A stretch of 64,000 bases of DNA, taken from the NCBI RefSeq assembly GCF_020866905.1, contig NZ_JAIVCC010000009.1, forward strand, positions 62,001 through 126,000, written 5' to 3'. The notes under the pieces were generated by a model that was given only the letters and a program-made list of their open reading frames with translations, did not search any database and had not been told where the DNA came from. Of the stretch, positions 36,070-45,161 are shown piece by piece. Origin of the DNA: Salinimicrobium sediminilitoris (GTDB lineage: Bacteria > Bacteroidota > Bacteroidia > Flavobacteriales > Flavobacteriaceae). Within the stretch, counting starts at the first letter, position 1; each line of letters begins with the position of its first letter. The translations under genes were made by a program, and so were the position numbers.

Positions 36070-37248
36070 TTATGAACGCTCAATGATTATAGCCGAGGCT
36101 CCACCACCACCATTACAAACAGCAGCGGCACCTATTTTTCCATTATTTTGCTTAAGCACATTAAGCAAGGTAACGATTATACGGGCACCGGAACATCCCA
36201 GCGGATGTCCTAAAGAAACAGCTCCTCCATTTACATTCACATTCTTATCTTCCAGTTCCAGTATCTTCATATTCACCAGGCCTACAACAGAGAAGGCCTC
36301 GTTAAACTCGAAGAAGTCCACTTTATCAATAGAAACGCCTGCTTTATCAAGAGCTTTTGGAAGTGCCTTGGCTGGAGCTGTGGTAAACCAGATAGGGTCT
36401 GTAGCGGCATCTGCGAATCCCTTGATGCTTGCTAATATTTCCATTCCCAGTTCTTCAGCTTTTTCCCTGCTCATAAGCACTAGTGCAGCTGCACCATCAT
36501 TAATAGTTGAAGCGTTTGCGGCAGTTACAGTACCTTCCTTGCCAAAAGCCGGACGTAAGGAAGCTATTTTGTCCATTTTCACATTCTTGTACTCCTCATC
36601 TTCCTTAATGATAACAGGATCCCCTTTTCTCTGTGGTACTTCAACCGGTACAACTTCTTCATCAAATTTTCCTTCTTCCCAGGCTTTTCTGGATCTTTCG
36701 TAAGACTGAATGGCAAACTTATCCTGCTCTTCGCGGGAGTAATTATTTTCTTTGGCGCAGTGATCTGCAGCTACTCCCATAGCATTCTGGTCGTAAGCAT
36801 CGACAAGCCCATCTTTTTGCATTCCGTCAACCATCTGAGCCGGACCAAATTTTTGTCCGTTTCTTAGGTGTAAGTAGTGTGGAATAAGACTCATGTTCTC
36901 CATTCCTCCTGCAACCACAATATTGGCGTCTCCATTGGCTATAGCCTGTGCTCCCTGCATTACTGCCTTCATTCCACTGGCGCAAACTTTGTTTACAGTA
37001 GTACACGGTACACTTGTAGGTATACCGGCACCAAGAGCTGCCTGTCTTGCAGGAGCCTGTCCTACACCGGCCTGTACTACGTTCCCCATAAGTACTTCGT
37101 CAACCATTTCGGGTTTAAGATTAACCTTATCGAGAGCTCCTTTTATTGCTGTTGATCCCAATTTTGTTGCGGGAACGGTGGATAAGCTGCCAAGGAAACT
37201 TCCTATTGGAGTTCTTACTGCGCTTACTATTACTACTTCCTTATTCAT
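36070..37248 (-). CDS. atoB: Acetyl-CoA C-acetyltransferase (thiolase)
   Basis: A 392-residue thiolase. The acyl-carrying Cys is in TTVNKVCASGMKAVM near residue 88. The other catalytic motifs are VNVNGGAVSLGHPLGCSGARI (His) and AVCNGGGGASAIIIE (Cys and the glycine loop). It condenses two acetyl-CoA molecules or cleaves acetoacetyl-CoA. FadA-type beta-oxidation use is also possible, but no fadB neighbour is seen. Upstream on the minus strand, TTG and TAAATTCG, 21 bases apart, look like a promoter of the Bacteroidota type. It is divergent from the PgpH-like gene. Confidence 0.92.
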   Translation of the reverse strand: MNKEVVIVSAVRTPIGSFLGSLSTVPATKLGSTAIKGALDKVNLKPEMVDEVLMGNVVQAGVGQAPARQAALGAGIPTSVPCTTVNKVCASGMKAVMQGAQAIANGDANIVVAGGMENMSLIPHYLHLRNGQKFGPAQMVDGMQKDGLVDAYDQNAMGVAADHCAKENNYSREEQDKFAIQSYERSRKAWEEGKFDEEVVPVEVPQRKGDPVIIKEDEEYKNVKMDKIASLRPAFGKEGTVTAANASTINDGAAALVLMSREKAEELGMEILASIKGFADAATDPIWFTTAPAKALPKALDKAGVSIDKVDFFEFNEAFSVVGLVNMKILELEDKNVNVNGGAVSLGHPLGCSGARIIVTLLNVLKQNNGKIGAAAVCNGGGGASAIIIERS

Positions 37249-37362
37249 GGTTTAGAGGATTAAGATTTTACACTTGCGAATTTAATCATTTTAAAAGGAA
37301 CAAACCAATGTCTACAGTTCAGCCGGGATTTTTTAGTACTTTTGATAAGATATTGTCCCTGT

Positions 37363-39408
37363 ATGAAATCGTTTGTAAACAGTCTTTATAAAAACCAGGA
37401 CCTTTTTTACAAGGTTTTTTTATTCCTACTTACTACTGTGATCATTGTTTACATGTTTCCGAAAGGAGGCAAGTTTAAATATGAGATCCCAAAAGGTAAA
37501 CCATGGCAGTATGAAAACCTTTACGCTCCCTTTGATTTTGCCATTTTAAAGACTCCCGAAGAACTCTCTGCAGAAAAGGAAGAGATCAATAAAAGCCACG
37601 TTCCCTACTACGATTATAATGCTGAAGCTGTCGAAGAAGTAGAGGCTGCACTGGAAGGGCAATTTGTGCGTATTTTTCCCGATACACTTACGCGCAGGGA
37701 AAATATGCGCCTAAAAGAATTCATCCAAAATACTTTTGAAGAGATATACGATGCAGGAGTACTGCAGGAGATAGTTCCTCTTAGTCCAGATCAATTGGTG
37801 TACCTGCGGGAAGGGAATGAGGTAACCGAAGTGACCTACAAAAGCATATTAAAGCAGAGCCAGTTAAGGGATTTCCTTAATCGAAAAATAGATCAGGCAC
37901 AGTTACAGAATTATCGGGAGGAGTTGATCGGGCTGTTTTTTGATACCGTAAAGCCCAATGTATCTTATAACGAAGCGCTGACCCAAAATGATCTGGAAAG
38001 TCGGTATAACCAGATTTCCTATACCAGGGGTAATGTAGAGCGGGGGACTATTATTGTTGCCAAAGGAGAAGTAGTGGAAGGGGATAAATTACAGGTCCTC
38101 AATTCTCTCAAGGCGGAGTATGAGTCACAGGTGTGGAGCGAAGCCAACTACAATTGGGTAATTGTTGGATACACCCTGCTTGTTTTCCTCGCCCTGCTCA
38201 TGTTGATGCTCTTTATTAGAAAATATCGCTATGATATCTTTCAGAATAATATAAAAGTAACCTTCATCTATTTTAACGTTACCCTCATGGTACTGCTTAC
38301 CGTATTGATCATACGTTTTAATGTGGCGTATGTATATGTGGTTCCTTTGTGTGTATTGCCGTTAACCATTAAAGGGTTCTTTGATTCCCGCCTTGGGCTT
38401 TTTACGCACGTTATCACCGTTTTACTGCTCGGATTTATTGTGCCCGACAGCTACGAGTATATGTTCCTCCAAATCATTGCAGGGATCGTGACCATTCTCA
38501 CAGTTTCCGAATTATATAAAAGAGCTAATCTTTTTATTACCGTTGGACAGATCACATTGGTGTATATAGTTTCCTATTTTGCTTTTACGGTAATCCAGGA
38601 AGGTTCGATCTACGAAGTGGAATCTGAAACTTTTCTCATGTTCCTGTTGGGGGGTCTGGCAACCCTTTTTGTGCAGCCGCTAATCTATGCTTACGAAAAG
38701 ATTTTTGGTTTGATCTCCGATATGTCGCTGCTGGAGCTTTCAGACACAAATACAAAACTGCTCAAGGAACTTTCAGATAAAGCTCCGGGAACTTTTCACC
38801 ATTCGCTTAACGTGGCCAACCTGGCAGAGGCAGCAGCCAATGAGATCAATGCAAATGCGATGCTCGTAAGGGTAGGAGCGCTTTACCATGATATTGGAAA
38901 AATGCGCAATCCTACTTATTTTACCGAAAACCAGACAACATCTGTCAATTCTCATGATGAACTTTCCCCTAAAGAAAGTGCCGACATTATCATTGAACAC
39001 GTAATAAATGGAATTGAAATTGCTAAAAAGAGAAATCTGCCAGATAGGGTGATTGATTTCATCAGGACACATCATGGTACTACTACAGTGTATTATTTTC
39101 TGAAAAAAGCAATGGACAATGACCAGCACGTAAATGAGGATGATTTTAGATACCCTGGTCCAATGCCCTTTAGTAAGGAAACGGCCATCTTGATGATGTG
39201 TGATAGTGTAGAGGCAGCCAGCAGGAGTATTAAAGAACCTACGGCTAAAACCATAGATGAGTTTGTTGAAAAGATCATCAATAAACAAATGGAAGATGGG
39301 CAGTTCCTCAATTCAGATATTACCTTTATGGAAATTCAGCAGGTGAAAAAGATCCTTAAGCGGAAACTAAAAAACATTTACCACCTAAGGATCGAATATC
39401 CGGAATAG
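37363..39408 (+). CDS. 7TM-HD membrane phosphohydrolase (PgpH-like c-di-AMP phosphodiesterase)
   Basis: A 681-residue protein counted from ATG 37363; a TTG at 37342 is less likely because a TACTTTTG -7-like box lies at 37337-37344. An N-terminal helix (about 13-32) is followed by a ~240-residue extracytoplasmic region with KGEVVEGDKLQVLNSLKAEY. About seven membrane helices (270-455) come next. The cytoplasmic HD domain has GTFHHSLNVANLAEAAA, LYHDIGKMRNP and FIRTHHGTTTVYYF. Members of this family hydrolyse c-di-AMP. Substrate specificity here is inferred. Confidence 0.9.
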   Translation: MKSFVNSLYKNQDLFYKVFLFLLTTVIIVYMFPKGGKFKYEIPKGKPWQYENLYAPFDFAILKTPEELSAEKEEINKSHVPYYDYNAEAVEEVEAALEGQFVRIFPDTLTRRENMRLKEFIQNTFEEIYDAGVLQEIVPLSPDQLVYLREGNEVTEVTYKSILKQSQLRDFLNRKIDQAQLQNYREELIGLFFDTVKPNVSYNEALTQNDLESRYNQISYTRGNVERGTIIVAKGEVVEGDKLQVLNSLKAEYESQVWSEANYNWVIVGYTLLVFLALLMLMLFIRKYRYDIFQNNIKVTFIYFNVTLMVLLTVLIIRFNVAYVYVVPLCVLPLTIKGFFDSRLGLFTHVITVLLLGFIVPDSYEYMFLQIIAGIVTILTVSELYKRANLFITVGQITLVYIVSYFAFTVIQEGSIYEVESETFLMFLLGGLATLFVQPLIYAYEKIFGLISDMSLLELSDTNTKLLKELSDKAPGTFHHSLNVANLAEAAANEINANAMLVRVGALYHDIGKMRNPTYFTENQTTSVNSHDELSPKESADIIIEHVINGIEIAKKRNLPDRVIDFIRTHHGTTTVYYFLKKAMDNDQHVNEDDFRYPGPMPFSKETAILMMCDSVEAASRSIKEPTAKTIDEFVEKIINKQMEDGQFLNSDITFMEIQQVKKILKRKLKNIYHLRIEYPE

Positions 39409-39411
39409 GAT

Positions 39412-39864
39412 TTACCAAACTTTGACAATGTCCACCTCGCCGTCTCTAAAACTGAAAGAGTCGCCGGCTTTCTTACCTTCCATTTCTTTATAAATGGGAG
39501 CATCTGTAGAGATCGCATAAACTTTACTTCCACTTTCCATGTCTATCTCACCTAAGGGCACAGAGACAAAGTAATATCCGTTTTTAGTTTCTACCACACT
39601 TCCCGGACGTACGACCTCGCTGCGGTGTTCTCTATCGAGATTGGCCAGAGTTTCTTTCATACTTCGCACCCTGTCAAGGTATGCTGCATTTTTTTCATAT
39701 TCGGTGAGCATTTCGCCTTTATTTCCATACTCGTCAAAATCGGGATGGAATTTATGCTGCTCATTCTGGCCTGTAATGGTATTCATTTTCTCATTATACT
39801 GGTCAATTCTATCATTGACCATATCAAGACATTTGTTGAATAATTCTTCTTTGTTAATGCTCAT
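39412..39864 (-). CDS. GreA/GreB-type elongation factor-like protein
   Basis: A 150-residue protein. The N-terminal part is a helical hairpin (NDRIDQYNEKMNTITGQNEQ... GEMLTEYEKNAAYLDRVRSMKETLANLD). The C-terminal FKBP-like part (VRPGSVVETKNGYYFVSVPLGEI...YAISTDAPIYKEMEGKKAGDSFSFRDGEVDIVKVW) has the Gre signature order, in which 'SPIGKALLGKKxGD' is reduced to TDAPIYKEMEGKKAGD. It is shorter and more divergent than true GreA. It may bind RNA polymerase's secondary channel, but cleavage stimulation is unproven. It is convergent with the PgpH-like gene, with only 3 bases between. Confidence 0.75.
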   Translation of the reverse strand: MSINKEELFNKCLDMVNDRIDQYNEKMNTITGQNEQHKFHPDFDEYGNKGEMLTEYEKNAAYLDRVRSMKETLANLDREHRSEVVRPGSVVETKNGYYFVSVPLGEIDMESGSKVYAISTDAPIYKEMEGKKAGDSFSFRDGEVDIVKVW

Positions 39865-39957
39865 TTTGTTGCGTTTTCTTTAAAATTAGCCAACGCAATA
39901 TTCAATAAAGAACAATTAGCAAAAGTTTAATAAATACAGGTTTTCCAGTGCAGCAGG

Positions 39958-40365
39958 TTACACGACAGAAAGTCTGTCGAGGAGTTGGATATTACTCAGG
40001 AGCCTTTCTTTAACCAGGTTCATCATTCTTTTATTAAGAGCAGAAGAGTTGGTTATGTAGAGGCGGTATTCCTCAATGGTGAATTGACCAATGATCATCC
40101 CTTTTAAGCTGTTTCGGAATTTTATGTCCTTCTGAATAGCGTTTTCAATGTACGCCATTCGTTTTTCTACATTCATTTCGTAAAAGCCATTTTTATATTT
40201 CTGCACATAGTTTCTGAAGGCTTCCAGTAAAAGGTCATTTTGAAGCAGGATCACCGGGCGCAGGGTTCTATTTTGAAATTGTTCCTCGGGAAGGGTGGAA
40301 GCATTCACTGCTGCAGACTCGATGTAGGGTCTTAACTCCAGTAGACTTTGTTCACGATCTTTCAT
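39958..40365 (-). CDS. Hypothetical protein of a flavobacterial family
   Basis: A 135-residue, mostly helical protein (KDREQSLLELRPYIES, FQNRTLRPVILLQNDLLLEAFRNYVQKYK, IQKDIKFRNSLKGMIIGQFTIEEYRLYITN). Similar flavobacterial proteins are sometimes annotated as glyoxalases, but no metal-ligand motif of that family is visible here. I regard the function as unknown. It has no signal peptide. Confidence 0.65.
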   Translation of the reverse strand: MKDREQSLLELRPYIESAAVNASTLPEEQFQNRTLRPVILLQNDLLLEAFRNYVQKYKNGFYEMNVEKRMAYIENAIQKDIKFRNSLKGMIIGQFTIEEYRLYITNSSALNKRMMNLVKERLLSNIQLLDRLSVV

Positions 40366-40525
40366 AACGGGGCTTTTTCTTAAAGATAATAAAACAAGGA
40401 AATCTCTGTAATCCTTTTATTTAAGAATTATAAACTTGTTGTGAACAATTTAAGCTTCAGTTAAAATCCCATTAATAATTTCTCCCCGTACCATGTTCTT
40501 TTTACCTTTAGAAAAAGACCTTTTT

Positions 40526-41878
40526 ATGATCCTTTCAAAAAATCCGTATACAGGGGAAACCATTGAAGAACATAGGGAATCCTCTTCAGAAGATATTGAC
40601 AACGCACTGGAAAAGGCCACAGCCGTATTCCATGAATGGAAAACCACCTCATTTTCATTTCGCTCAAAGCTTATGCTGAATGCTGCGGAAGAACTCAGGA
40701 AAAACAAGCAGGAATATGCAGAAGTGATCACTAAAGAAATGGGTAAGCCAATAAAGCAATCTATTGCTGAAATTGAAAAATGTGCCTGGGTATGTGAGTA
40801 TTATGCAGAAAATGCTGAAAAACAGCTTGCTCCTGAAGTTATTGAGACCGATGCAGCTAATAGCTATGTGAATTACGCCCCTTTAGGTGTGGTGCTGGCA
40901 ATTATGCCATGGAATTTCCCTTTTTGGCAGGTATTCCGGTTTGCGGCACCGGCTTTAATGGCAGGTAACGTGGGAGTGCTAAAACACGCCAGCAATGTAA
41001 TGATGTGCGGGAAGAATCTTGAAAAAGTGTTTATTAGAGCAGGATTTCCCGAAGGTTGTTTCCAAAACCTTACAATTGGCAGTAAGAAGGTTGACGACGT
41101 ACTGCAGGATAAAAGGGTCAAAGCTGTAACTCTCACGGGTAGTGAAGGGGCAGGGAGTGCTGTTGCCGCGACGGCTGGCAGGCAGATCAAAAAAACTGTA
41201 CTGGAACTGGGAGGAAGTAATCCACTGGTGGTGTTCGACGATGCAGACCTGGAGGAGGCGGTCGGGACCTGTGTCCAGGCACGTTTCCAAAATACAGGAC
41301 AAAGTTGTATTGCAGGAAAACGTCTTTTGTTACAGGAAAGTATCGCCGAAAAATTCACAGATCTATTTCTGAAAAAAGTGAAGGATTTAAAGATCGGTGA
41401 CCCTATGGATGAAGATACCTTTATAGGAGTGCAAGCCAGAGAAGATCTTGCCGAAGATTTGGAAAAACAGGTGAAGGATTCGGTGAAGATGGGTGCTCAG
41501 ATCTTAACAGGAGGGGAGCGGAAAATGGCATTTTACGCACCTACTGTTTTAAAAGATGTAACACCCCAAATGCCGGTATTTAAAGAGGAAACATTTGGAC
41601 CTGCAATAGGAATTACCACATTTAAAACAGAAGAGGAAGCAGTAGACCTTATTAATGCCACTCAATTTGGCCTTGGTGTTTCGCTGTTTACCACCAGTAA
41701 GGAAAGGGCCCAAAAACTTATTCCTCAAATTGAGGATGGGGCCGTTTTTGTCAATGAACTGGTAAAAAGCGATCCCCGCCTGCCTTTTGGAGGTACTAAG
41801 AAATCTGGATATGGCAGGGAGCTTTCCAACTTCGGGATTAGAGAGTTTGTGAATATTCAGACGGTTTATTTTAAATAG
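40526..41878 (+). CDS. NAD(P)-dependent succinate-semialdehyde/aldehyde dehydrogenase
   Basis: A 450-residue protein counted from ATG 40526 (MILSKNPYTGETIEEH); an earlier in-frame ATG at 40493 adds 11 unlikely residues. Motifs are the cofactor and substrate loop AIMPWNFPFWQVFRFAAPALMAGNVGVLKHASN, GSEGAGSAVAA, the general base Glu in VLELGGSNPLVV, and the nucleophile Cys in FQNTGQSCIAGKR. The short form and the MPWNFPFWQVFRFAAPALMAGN wording fit the succinate-semialdehyde dehydrogenase subgroup, but other short-chain aldehydes are possible. It is 5 bases upstream of the Nudix gene. Confidence 0.88.
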   Translation: MILSKNPYTGETIEEHRESSSEDIDNALEKATAVFHEWKTTSFSFRSKLMLNAAEELRKNKQEYAEVITKEMGKPIKQSIAEIEKCAWVCEYYAENAEKQLAPEVIETDAANSYVNYAPLGVVLAIMPWNFPFWQVFRFAAPALMAGNVGVLKHASNVMMCGKNLEKVFIRAGFPEGCFQNLTIGSKKVDDVLQDKRVKAVTLTGSEGAGSAVAATAGRQIKKTVLELGGSNPLVVFDDADLEEAVGTCVQARFQNTGQSCIAGKRLLLQESIAEKFTDLFLKKVKDLKIGDPMDEDTFIGVQAREDLAEDLEKQVKDSVKMGAQILTGGERKMAFYAPTVLKDVTPQMPVFKEETFGPAIGITTFKTEEEAVDLINATQFGLGVSLFTTSKERAQKLIPQIEDGAVFVNELVKSDPRLPFGGTKKSGYGRELSNFGIREFVNIQTVYFK

Positions 41879-41883
41879 AAATT

Positions 41884-42312
41884 ATGTCAAAGCAAAATAT
41901 ATCGGTAACTACAGATTGTGTGATATTTTACAGGAGTAAGCAGAATCCTAAAGTGTTATTGGTCAAACGAAAAAAAGATCCTTTTAAAGACAAATGGGCT
42001 CTCCCGGGAGGGTTTCTCGAAGATGAGGAACCATTGGAAGATGGAGCAAAGAGAGAGCTTGAAGAAGAAACAGGTTTAAAAATCAAAAAATTAAAACAGC
42101 TGCACACTTTTGGTGCTCCGGGAAGAGATCCCAGGGGCAGGACCATTAGTATCACATTCTGGGGAGAGGTGACTTCTAAAGAAAAAGTGGAAGGAAATGA
42201 TGATGCCGCCGAAGCCCACTGGTTTTCTATCACAGATCTTCCCGAACTTGCTTTTGACCATTCAGAAATTCTAAAGGTGGCCAGGGAGGAATATTTTCGG
42301 AAGAATGCTTAA
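41884..42312 (+). CDS. Nudix hydrolase
   Basis: A 142-residue protein with a complete Nudix box GFLEDEEPLEDGAKRELEEETGL (GX5EX7REUXEEXGU, with U = L) near residues 42-64. The layout VILLVKRKKDPFKDKWALPGG and the GAPGRDPRGRTIS loop match the ADP-ribose pyrophosphatase/NrtR-like and MutT-like branch seen in Bacteroidota. The loop GxPxRDPRGxxIS favours ADP-ribose or similar dinucleotide substrates. It follows the dehydrogenase gene by 5 bases and probably shares its transcript. Confidence 0.9.
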   Translation: MSKQNISVTTDCVIFYRSKQNPKVLLVKRKKDPFKDKWALPGGFLEDEEPLEDGAKRELEEETGLKIKKLKQLHTFGAPGRDPRGRTISITFWGEVTSKEKVEGNDDAAEAHWFSITDLPELAFDHSEILKVAREEYFRKNA

Positions 42313-42335
42313 CTTTATCATTCAAAATAACCCCT

Positions 42336-42725
42336 ATGAGATTTCATACCCGTAAATGGATAAAGCCCCAGGATCTTAACCCTAATGGCACCTTGTTTGG
42401 CGGCCGACTTTTAGAATGGATTGACGAAGAAGCCGCGCTTTATGCTATAATTCAATTGGAAAATCCCCGCACTGTCACGAAATTCGTGAGTGAAATTGAT
42501 TTCAAAAGTTCCGCCAGGGAAGGTGATATTATTGAGATAGGTATGGATGTGGTAAAATTCGGGACTGCTTCAATTACCCTGCGTTGCGAAGTTCGCAATA
42601 AGATGACCCGGGAAGTAATTATTTCTATTGAAAGGATCGTAATGGTTTCCCTTGATGAAAAGGGACGGGCAAAACCTCACGGGAAAACAGAGATCGAATT
42701 TGTGAAAGACCGTCTTAAAGATTAA
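42336..42725 (+). CDS. Acyl-CoA thioesterase (hotdog fold)
   Basis: A 129-residue hotdog protein of the YciA/BFIT type. The signature NPNGTLFGGRLLEWIDEEAALYAI contains the catalytic Asp region. Next are VTKFVSEIDFKSSAREGDIIEIGMDVVKFGTASITLRCEVRN and a C-terminal strand. It hydrolyses acyl-CoA; the chain preference cannot be told. It is last in the dehydrogenase-Nudix-thioesterase run and ends one base before the next, convergent gene. Confidence 0.9.
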   Translation: MRFHTRKWIKPQDLNPNGTLFGGRLLEWIDEEAALYAIIQLENPRTVTKFVSEIDFKSSAREGDIIEIGMDVVKFGTASITLRCEVRNKMTREVIISIERIVMVSLDEKGRAKPHGKTEIEFVKDRLKD

Positions 42726-43823
42726 CTATTCTTTGCCTTCTGCTTTTTCTTTTCTGTCTTTTTCCTCTTCTTTTTCAATTTGTTTTTCTGCCTCCTGCAT
42801 TTCATTTTGACTGGCAGGTGTTGCAGTTTGTACAGCCCTTACTCCCGGCTCCAAACTCAATTTGGCATAAAGTGGAAAGTGGTCGGATTTCACATCATTA
42901 CCCACTTCCATTTTCACCAGTCTAAATTCATCTGAAACAAATAAATGATCCAGGGGCCACCTCATAAGCCAGCTATTTGCGTTATAAGTGTTATAGAAGC
43001 CCCTTCCTTTGCGGGGGTCCAGTAATCCACTCACCTCTTGGAAAAGCTGTGTACTTTCAGACCAGGCCACATCATTAAAATCCCCTGTAATAATTACAGG
43101 AAGCTTCGATTCTTTTGCCATTTTTGCCACTAACATCATTTGTGCATCTCTGTCTGTTGAAGAAGCATCATGTGGAGGCATGGGTGGTGTGGGATGAATA
43201 ACGTGCAGCTGAATCAATTCTTTGGAAGGTAAAATCACCTTTGTATGCATAGAGGGAATGCTGTCTTCCAACAGAAATTTTATTTGAGGGTCTACCAGTT
43301 CCAACCTGGAGTACACCAGCATTCCGTAGGTATTATCAAGCGGCATCTCCATACGGTACTCGTAATCAAACTCTTTAAGTAATTTACGTAATTCATTTCG
43401 CCACAAGGAATTGGTTTCAGTAAAAACTAGAAGATCGGGATCCTGCCTAAAGATTTCTTCTACGACTTTGTCGTAATGCTCATTTTTCTGCAGCACATTA
43501 GTAGCCAGAATACTAATACTGCTTGCCGGCACAGCAGCTGTGTTTTTTCTAACCTGCTGGTCTGCAAACGGAGTGTAGGGATATATTTTAACCAGTTGCA
43601 GTAAGAAACATCCTGCCAGTACAAATATAAAAGTATAGTCTCTCCAGTTACGCAGATCAAACCTGAAGAAGTAGACCACAAGAGCCACCAGCGTGAGAAT
43701 GGTAAGCTGTACATGGGGAAAATCAAACATCCTTATCCACCAGTAATCGGTAGCGACAAAAGGAAAAAGAGATAGAACAACAGCAATAATACCAAACGCC
43801 TGAAGAAAACCTTTTATTGACAT
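42726..43823 (-). CDS. Membrane-anchored endonuclease/exonuclease/phosphatase family protein
   Basis: A 365-residue protein. Three membrane helices lie at the N-terminus (about 5-25, 35-55 and 63-82). An EEP domain follows: SISILATNVLQKNEHYDKV (Asn), LLVFTETNSLW (Glu), LHVIHPTPP, VIITGDFNDVAWS (Asp-Asn), and WPLDHLFVSDEF...KSDHFPLYAKL (Asp-His). The domain is probably periplasmic. Members act on nucleic acids, inositol phosphates or lipids; the substrate is unknown. The C-terminal tail (QNEMQEAEKQIEKEEEKDRKEKAEGKE) is highly charged. Confidence 0.85.
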   Translation of the reverse strand: MSIKGFLQAFGIIAVVLSLFPFVATDYWWIRMFDFPHVQLTILTLVALVVYFFRFDLRNWRDYTFIFVLAGCFLLQLVKIYPYTPFADQQVRKNTAAVPASSISILATNVLQKNEHYDKVVEEIFRQDPDLLVFTETNSLWRNELRKLLKEFDYEYRMEMPLDNTYGMLVYSRLELVDPQIKFLLEDSIPSMHTKVILPSKELIQLHVIHPTPPMPPHDASSTDRDAQMMLVAKMAKESKLPVIITGDFNDVAWSESTQLFQEVSGLLDPRKGRGFYNTYNANSWLMRWPLDHLFVSDEFRLVKMEVGNDVKSDHFPLYAKLSLEPGVRAVQTATPASQNEMQEAEKQIEKEEEKDRKEKAEGKE

Positions 43824-44012
43824 GGAATAAAGATGAGTTTGATAAGATTTTTAAAAATTGATCTAAAGTATGTTTTTAGTACCTAAAACGAGGACAAAAC
43901 TCCAAATCTTTAAATTTTTTTAAGAGTAATTGAGTATTTATCTGCTTAACTTATTGAGCCATTGATAATGAAGAGAACAGTATTCTTCTTTAACTAACCA
44001 AAATAAATAATT

Positions 44013-45053
44013 ATGAATAAACTTAAGGAACTAAATTCTCACAATTCAGTACCACGAAAAGGCGTTTCCTGGAGGGCGATATTTGCAGGCGTTATTTGTA
44101 CTTTTTCCATAGTTTTTCTTTTTAACCTGCTCGGGCTTTCTTTGGGATTTGGTAGCATAGAACCTATGGAAAAGAGTAGTCCTTTTAGCGGCGTGGGAAC
44201 TTTAAGTCTTGTGTGGTGGGCTGTTTCAAATCTTCTGGCACTTTTTGTAGGAGCATTTGTTGCTGCGAGAGTAGGAGTGTCTTTCTACCAGAAAAGTGGA
44301 ATTATCCAGGGAATAATGACCTGGGCCTTATATTTAATTCTGTCTCTCTGGCTGGTAACTTCAGCTGTGGGTGGAGTCATTTCGGGAGTGGGAAATACCA
44401 TTGGAAACGTTGTGTCCTGGGCAAATGATCAACAGGAGCTAAGCCAAAGTCAACAACTGAGTGAGCAACACGAAAAAGAGTTGGAGGTTAGCCTTAACAA
44501 GGCTAAAGAAAAATTTTATATGTTACTTGAGGAAGCTCAAAAACCGTATTCAGACCCTCAAGAAGCAGAAAACGAAGTGGAAGAGAAAATGGATAATACA
44601 GGGCAACAAACTATGAGAGATTTTGGAAGCTCTGCGCAATTAGATGCCAAAATAGAGCAGATATTTAATGAGGCAAAAAACATCTTTGATAACAAGTGGG
44701 AAGCCCTGGATAAAGAAGCACTTGTAAATATATTAACTTCAAGGACCAATTTCAGTGAAAAAGAAGCCAAACAAACTGTTAGTAGCTACGCGGCAGAATA
44801 TGAAAATCTGCGGAAGCAATCGATGGAGTTTCTTGAAAACATGAAGAAGGAAGCAGAGAAAACGACCGGTACTATTTCCGATGCTATGGCCGATGCTGCT
44901 CTCTATCTATTTATTGCACTATTACTGGGAGCTATTGTTGGTGCGCTGGGAGGAGCCGCTGGAGTTAAAAGTTTGCGAAGCGATTACATGCAGGGCCACT
45001 ATCTAAACTCCTCTGAAGATTCTCACGACACCGATAACGAAGGCAGAACTTAG
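44013..45053 (+). CDS. Hypothetical membrane protein with glycine-rich helices
   Basis: A 346-residue protein. Membrane segments are at about 22-48 (SWRAIFAGVICTFSIVFLFNLLGLSLGF), 66-88, 96-130 and 295-320 (LYLFIALLLGAIVGALGGAAGV), the last with a glycine zipper. Between the third and fourth segments is a long charged, coiled-coil-like stretch (about 140-285, LSEQHEKELEVSLNKAKEKF and others). It resembles YrzE-type or PhnA-like membrane proteins in its N-terminal part. The function is unknown; a stress or envelope role is only inferred from neighbours such as MscS. Confidence 0.65.
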   Translation: MNKLKELNSHNSVPRKGVSWRAIFAGVICTFSIVFLFNLLGLSLGFGSIEPMEKSSPFSGVGTLSLVWWAVSNLLALFVGAFVAARVGVSFYQKSGIIQGIMTWALYLILSLWLVTSAVGGVISGVGNTIGNVVSWANDQQELSQSQQLSEQHEKELEVSLNKAKEKFYMLLEEAQKPYSDPQEAENEVEEKMDNTGQQTMRDFGSSAQLDAKIEQIFNEAKNIFDNKWEALDKEALVNILTSRTNFSEKEAKQTVSSYAAEYENLRKQSMEFLENMKKEAEKTTGTISDAMADAALYLFIALLLGAIVGALGGAAGVKSLRSDYMQGHYLNSSEDSHDTDNEGRT

Positions 45054-45161
45054 AGCACCAAATCCACAATTAATACTGAAGGAGATAATAGCTCAGGCTT
45101 AAAATGACCTGTGGGAAGCAACAGTTTTTAAATTACTACTATCTAATGAAAATGCCTATTT

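Noticed and set aside
36083-36703. 206-codon plus-strand frame opposite the thiolase
   Set aside because: Antisense shadow; the thiolase catalytic motifs are all on the minus strand.
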